Below, piece by piece: positions 32,665-34,114 of a stretch of DNA of 34,114 nt (its first letter is position 1; the number at the start of each line of letters is the position of its first letter). Made by a program: the position numbers and the translations under genes. The notes below the pieces were generated by a model that did not search any database, had not been told where the DNA came from, and saw only the letters and a program-made list of their open reading frames with translations. The DNA is from Lachnospiraceae bacterium (GTDB lineage Bacteria > Bacillota > Clostridia > Lachnospirales > Lachnospiraceae), in NCBI GenBank assembly GCA_017438775.1, contig JAFRUR010000070.1:1-34114 (forward strand), read 5' to 3'.

Positions 32665-34114
32665 ATGGAACAGGAAATGACGGCCGGCGCGGCGCCGCGG
32701 ATCACCGCGAAGACGCCCTGGGCGGAGCACACCGGCGATATCCCGCTGCATCTGGACTACTTTGAAGGCTCGATGTTCGACAAGATCGCGGAGGTTGCGG
32801 AGCGCTATCCGAACAACGTCGCGTTCGATTTCATGGGCCGCTCCACGACCTATCGCGAGCTGGTGCGCGAGGTCGAGAAGTGCGCGAAGGCCTTGAAGAC
32901 CATCGGCGTGCGCGAGAACGACAAGGTCACGATCGCAATGCCCAACTGTCCGCAGGCCATCTTCATGTTCTACGCGGTCAACCTGGTGGGCGGCATCGCC
33001 AACATGATCCACCCGCTCTCCGCGGAGAAGGAGATCGAATTCTATCTGAACGAGTCCGAGTCGGTCACGGCCATCACCCTGGACCAGTTCTATCACAAGT
33101 TCGAGCGGATCCGTGAGAACACCAAGGTCGTCAACATCATCATCGCGTCGATCCGGGATGCCCTGTCCCAGCCGATCCGCGCGGGCTATATGCTCACGGA
33201 GGGCCGCAAGATCCAGAAGATCCCGAAGGAGGCCCCGGTCATCCGCTGGCGCGAGTTCATGATGCTCTCGCACCACTGCTTCTATAACTACAAGGTCAAA
33301 CGCGCCTCGGACGATCCCGCTGTCATCCTGTATTCCGGCGGGACCACCGGCACCACGAAGGGCATCGTCCTGACGAATAAAAACTTCAACGCCCTGTCCC
33401 AGCAGATCGTCGCGACCAACCCGATGTACCGCATCGGAGACAAAATGCTCTCCGCCATGCCGCTGTTCCACGGCTTCGGCCTGGGCGTCTGCATCCATTC
33501 GATGCTGGCGCAGGGCGGCCGCTGCATCCTGGTGCCGCGCTTTACCGCGAAGAGCTACGCGAAGCTGATCACGAAGTACCGCTGCAACTTCATCGCCGGC
33601 GTGCCCACCCTGTACGAGGCGCTGCTGCGTCTGGACAGCATGAACGGCGCGGATCTGTCCTGCCTCAAGGGCGTGTTCTCGGGCGGCGACAGCCTCTCCG
33701 TGGAGCTCAAGAAGAAGCTCGACAAGTTCCTGTACGACCACAGGGCCACGATCCAGGTCCGCGAGGGCTACGGCACCACGGAGACGGTCACGGCCTGCTG
33801 CCTGACCCCGCCCACCATGTTCAAGGAGGGCTCCATCGGCGTGCCGTTCCCGGATACTTACATCAAGATCGTGGAGCCCGGGACCGAGAACGAGATGCCT
33901 TACGGCGAGGAGGGCGAGATCCTGCTGGCCGGGCCCACCGTCATGAAGGAGTACATGAAGCATCCCGAGGAGACCGCGAAGACCCTGGTGCACCACGCAG
34001 ACGGCCTGACCTGGGTCTGCACCGGAGACCTGGGCACCATGGACGACGAGGGCTTCATCTACTTCCGCGGCCGCGCAAAGCGCATGATCATCTCGTCCGG
34101 CTACAATATCTATC
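32665..34114 (+). CDS. AMP-forming acyl-CoA/acyl ligase, C-terminus beyond window
   Basis: The 483 residues present belong to the ANL superfamily, which activates carboxylic acids as acyl-AMP. The P-loop is YSGGTTGTTKG, A5 is EGYGTTET, A7 is in CTGDLGTMDDEG, and A8 begins GRAKRMIISSGYNIY at the window edge. The C-terminal lid lies outside. A stretch from residue about 170-205 (ALSQPIRAGYMLTEG and on) resembles the inserts of long-chain fatty-acid ligases. ATG at 32665 with a purine-rich GGGGGAAACGAG upstream. It probably provides the activated acyl group for the E2-like protein of the same operon. Confidence 0.88.
   Translation, partial: MEQEMTAGAAPRITAKTPWAEHTGDIPLHLDYFEGSMFDKIAEVAERYPNNVAFDFMGRSTTYRELVREVEKCAKALKTIGVRENDKVTIAMPNCPQAIFMFYAVNLVGGIANMIHPLSAEKEIEFYLNESESVTAITLDQFYHKFERIRENTKVVNIIIASIRDALSQPIRAGYMLTEGRKIQKIPKEAPVIRWREFMMLSHHCFYNYKVKRASDDPAVILYSGGTTGTTKGIVLTNKNFNALSQQIVATNPMYRIGDKMLSAMPLFHGFGLGVCIHSMLAQGGRCILVPRFTAKSYAKLITKYRCNFIAGVPTLYEALLRLDSMNGADLSCLKGVFSGGDSLSVELKKKLDKFLYDHRATIQVREGYGTTETVTACCLTPPTMFKEGSIGVPFPDTYIKIVEPGTENEMPYGEEGEILLAGPTVMKEYMKHPEETAKTLVHHADGLTWVCTGDLGTMDDEGFIYFRGRAKRMIISSGYNIY

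Overview
The window reads as a chromosome segment from a high-G+C anaerobic Bacillota (Clostridia-like). Most genes have strong AGGAGG-type ribosome binding sites. The window also holds an F-type ATP synthase operon, YkuD cell-wall enzymes, a GtrA protein, a DUF2975/XRE pair and lipoprotein signal peptides with a Leu-Ala-Ala-Cys box. Codon third positions are strongly G/C, so nearly every gene casts long open frames on the opposite strand; those were discarded. No rRNA, tRNA or CRISPR array was seen.

Left edge (1-1480): the first codons of an IS30-type transposase run off the window on the minus strand. A minus-strand L,D-transpeptidase lipoprotein follows, whose promoter predicts a leaderless mRNA.

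Sugar block (1.7-19.3 kb): the plus strand carries a complete binding-protein ABC importer of the Fbp/Afu architecture (lipoprotein, ATPase, fused double permease) and two HAD phosphatases, closed by a terminator. A frame-broken secreted protein follows, then a second run of amidohydrolase, DegT-type aminotransferase, N-acylglucosamine 2-epimerase-like enzyme and Gfo/Idh/MocA dehydrogenase. Facing it on the minus strand is nagB-nagA-nagA-SIS. An AraC-type regulator is divergent from nagB. A composite hairpin separates the convergent units. An operator-like sequence between nagB and the AraC gene recurs at the promoter of the importer lipoprotein 16.5 kb away, which suggests one amino-sugar or sugar-phosphate regulon.

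Energy block (20.2-26.8 kb): atpB-E-F-A-G-D-C. There is no separate atpH. Instead, the C-terminal domain of the delta subunit appears to be fused to the N-terminus of alpha. Subunit c carries an N-terminal signal-peptide-like extension. This compact, rearranged ATP synthase is the most unusual item in the window.

Right side (26.9-34.1 kb): an RlmI-like rRNA methyltransferase with a long structured leader; a DUF2975 / XRE regulator / large DUF4173-type membrane protein operon; and an operon of an E2-like acyltransferase fold protein lacking the usual catalytic histidine, a GtrA-like membrane protein and an AMP-forming acyl ligase that continues past the window end.
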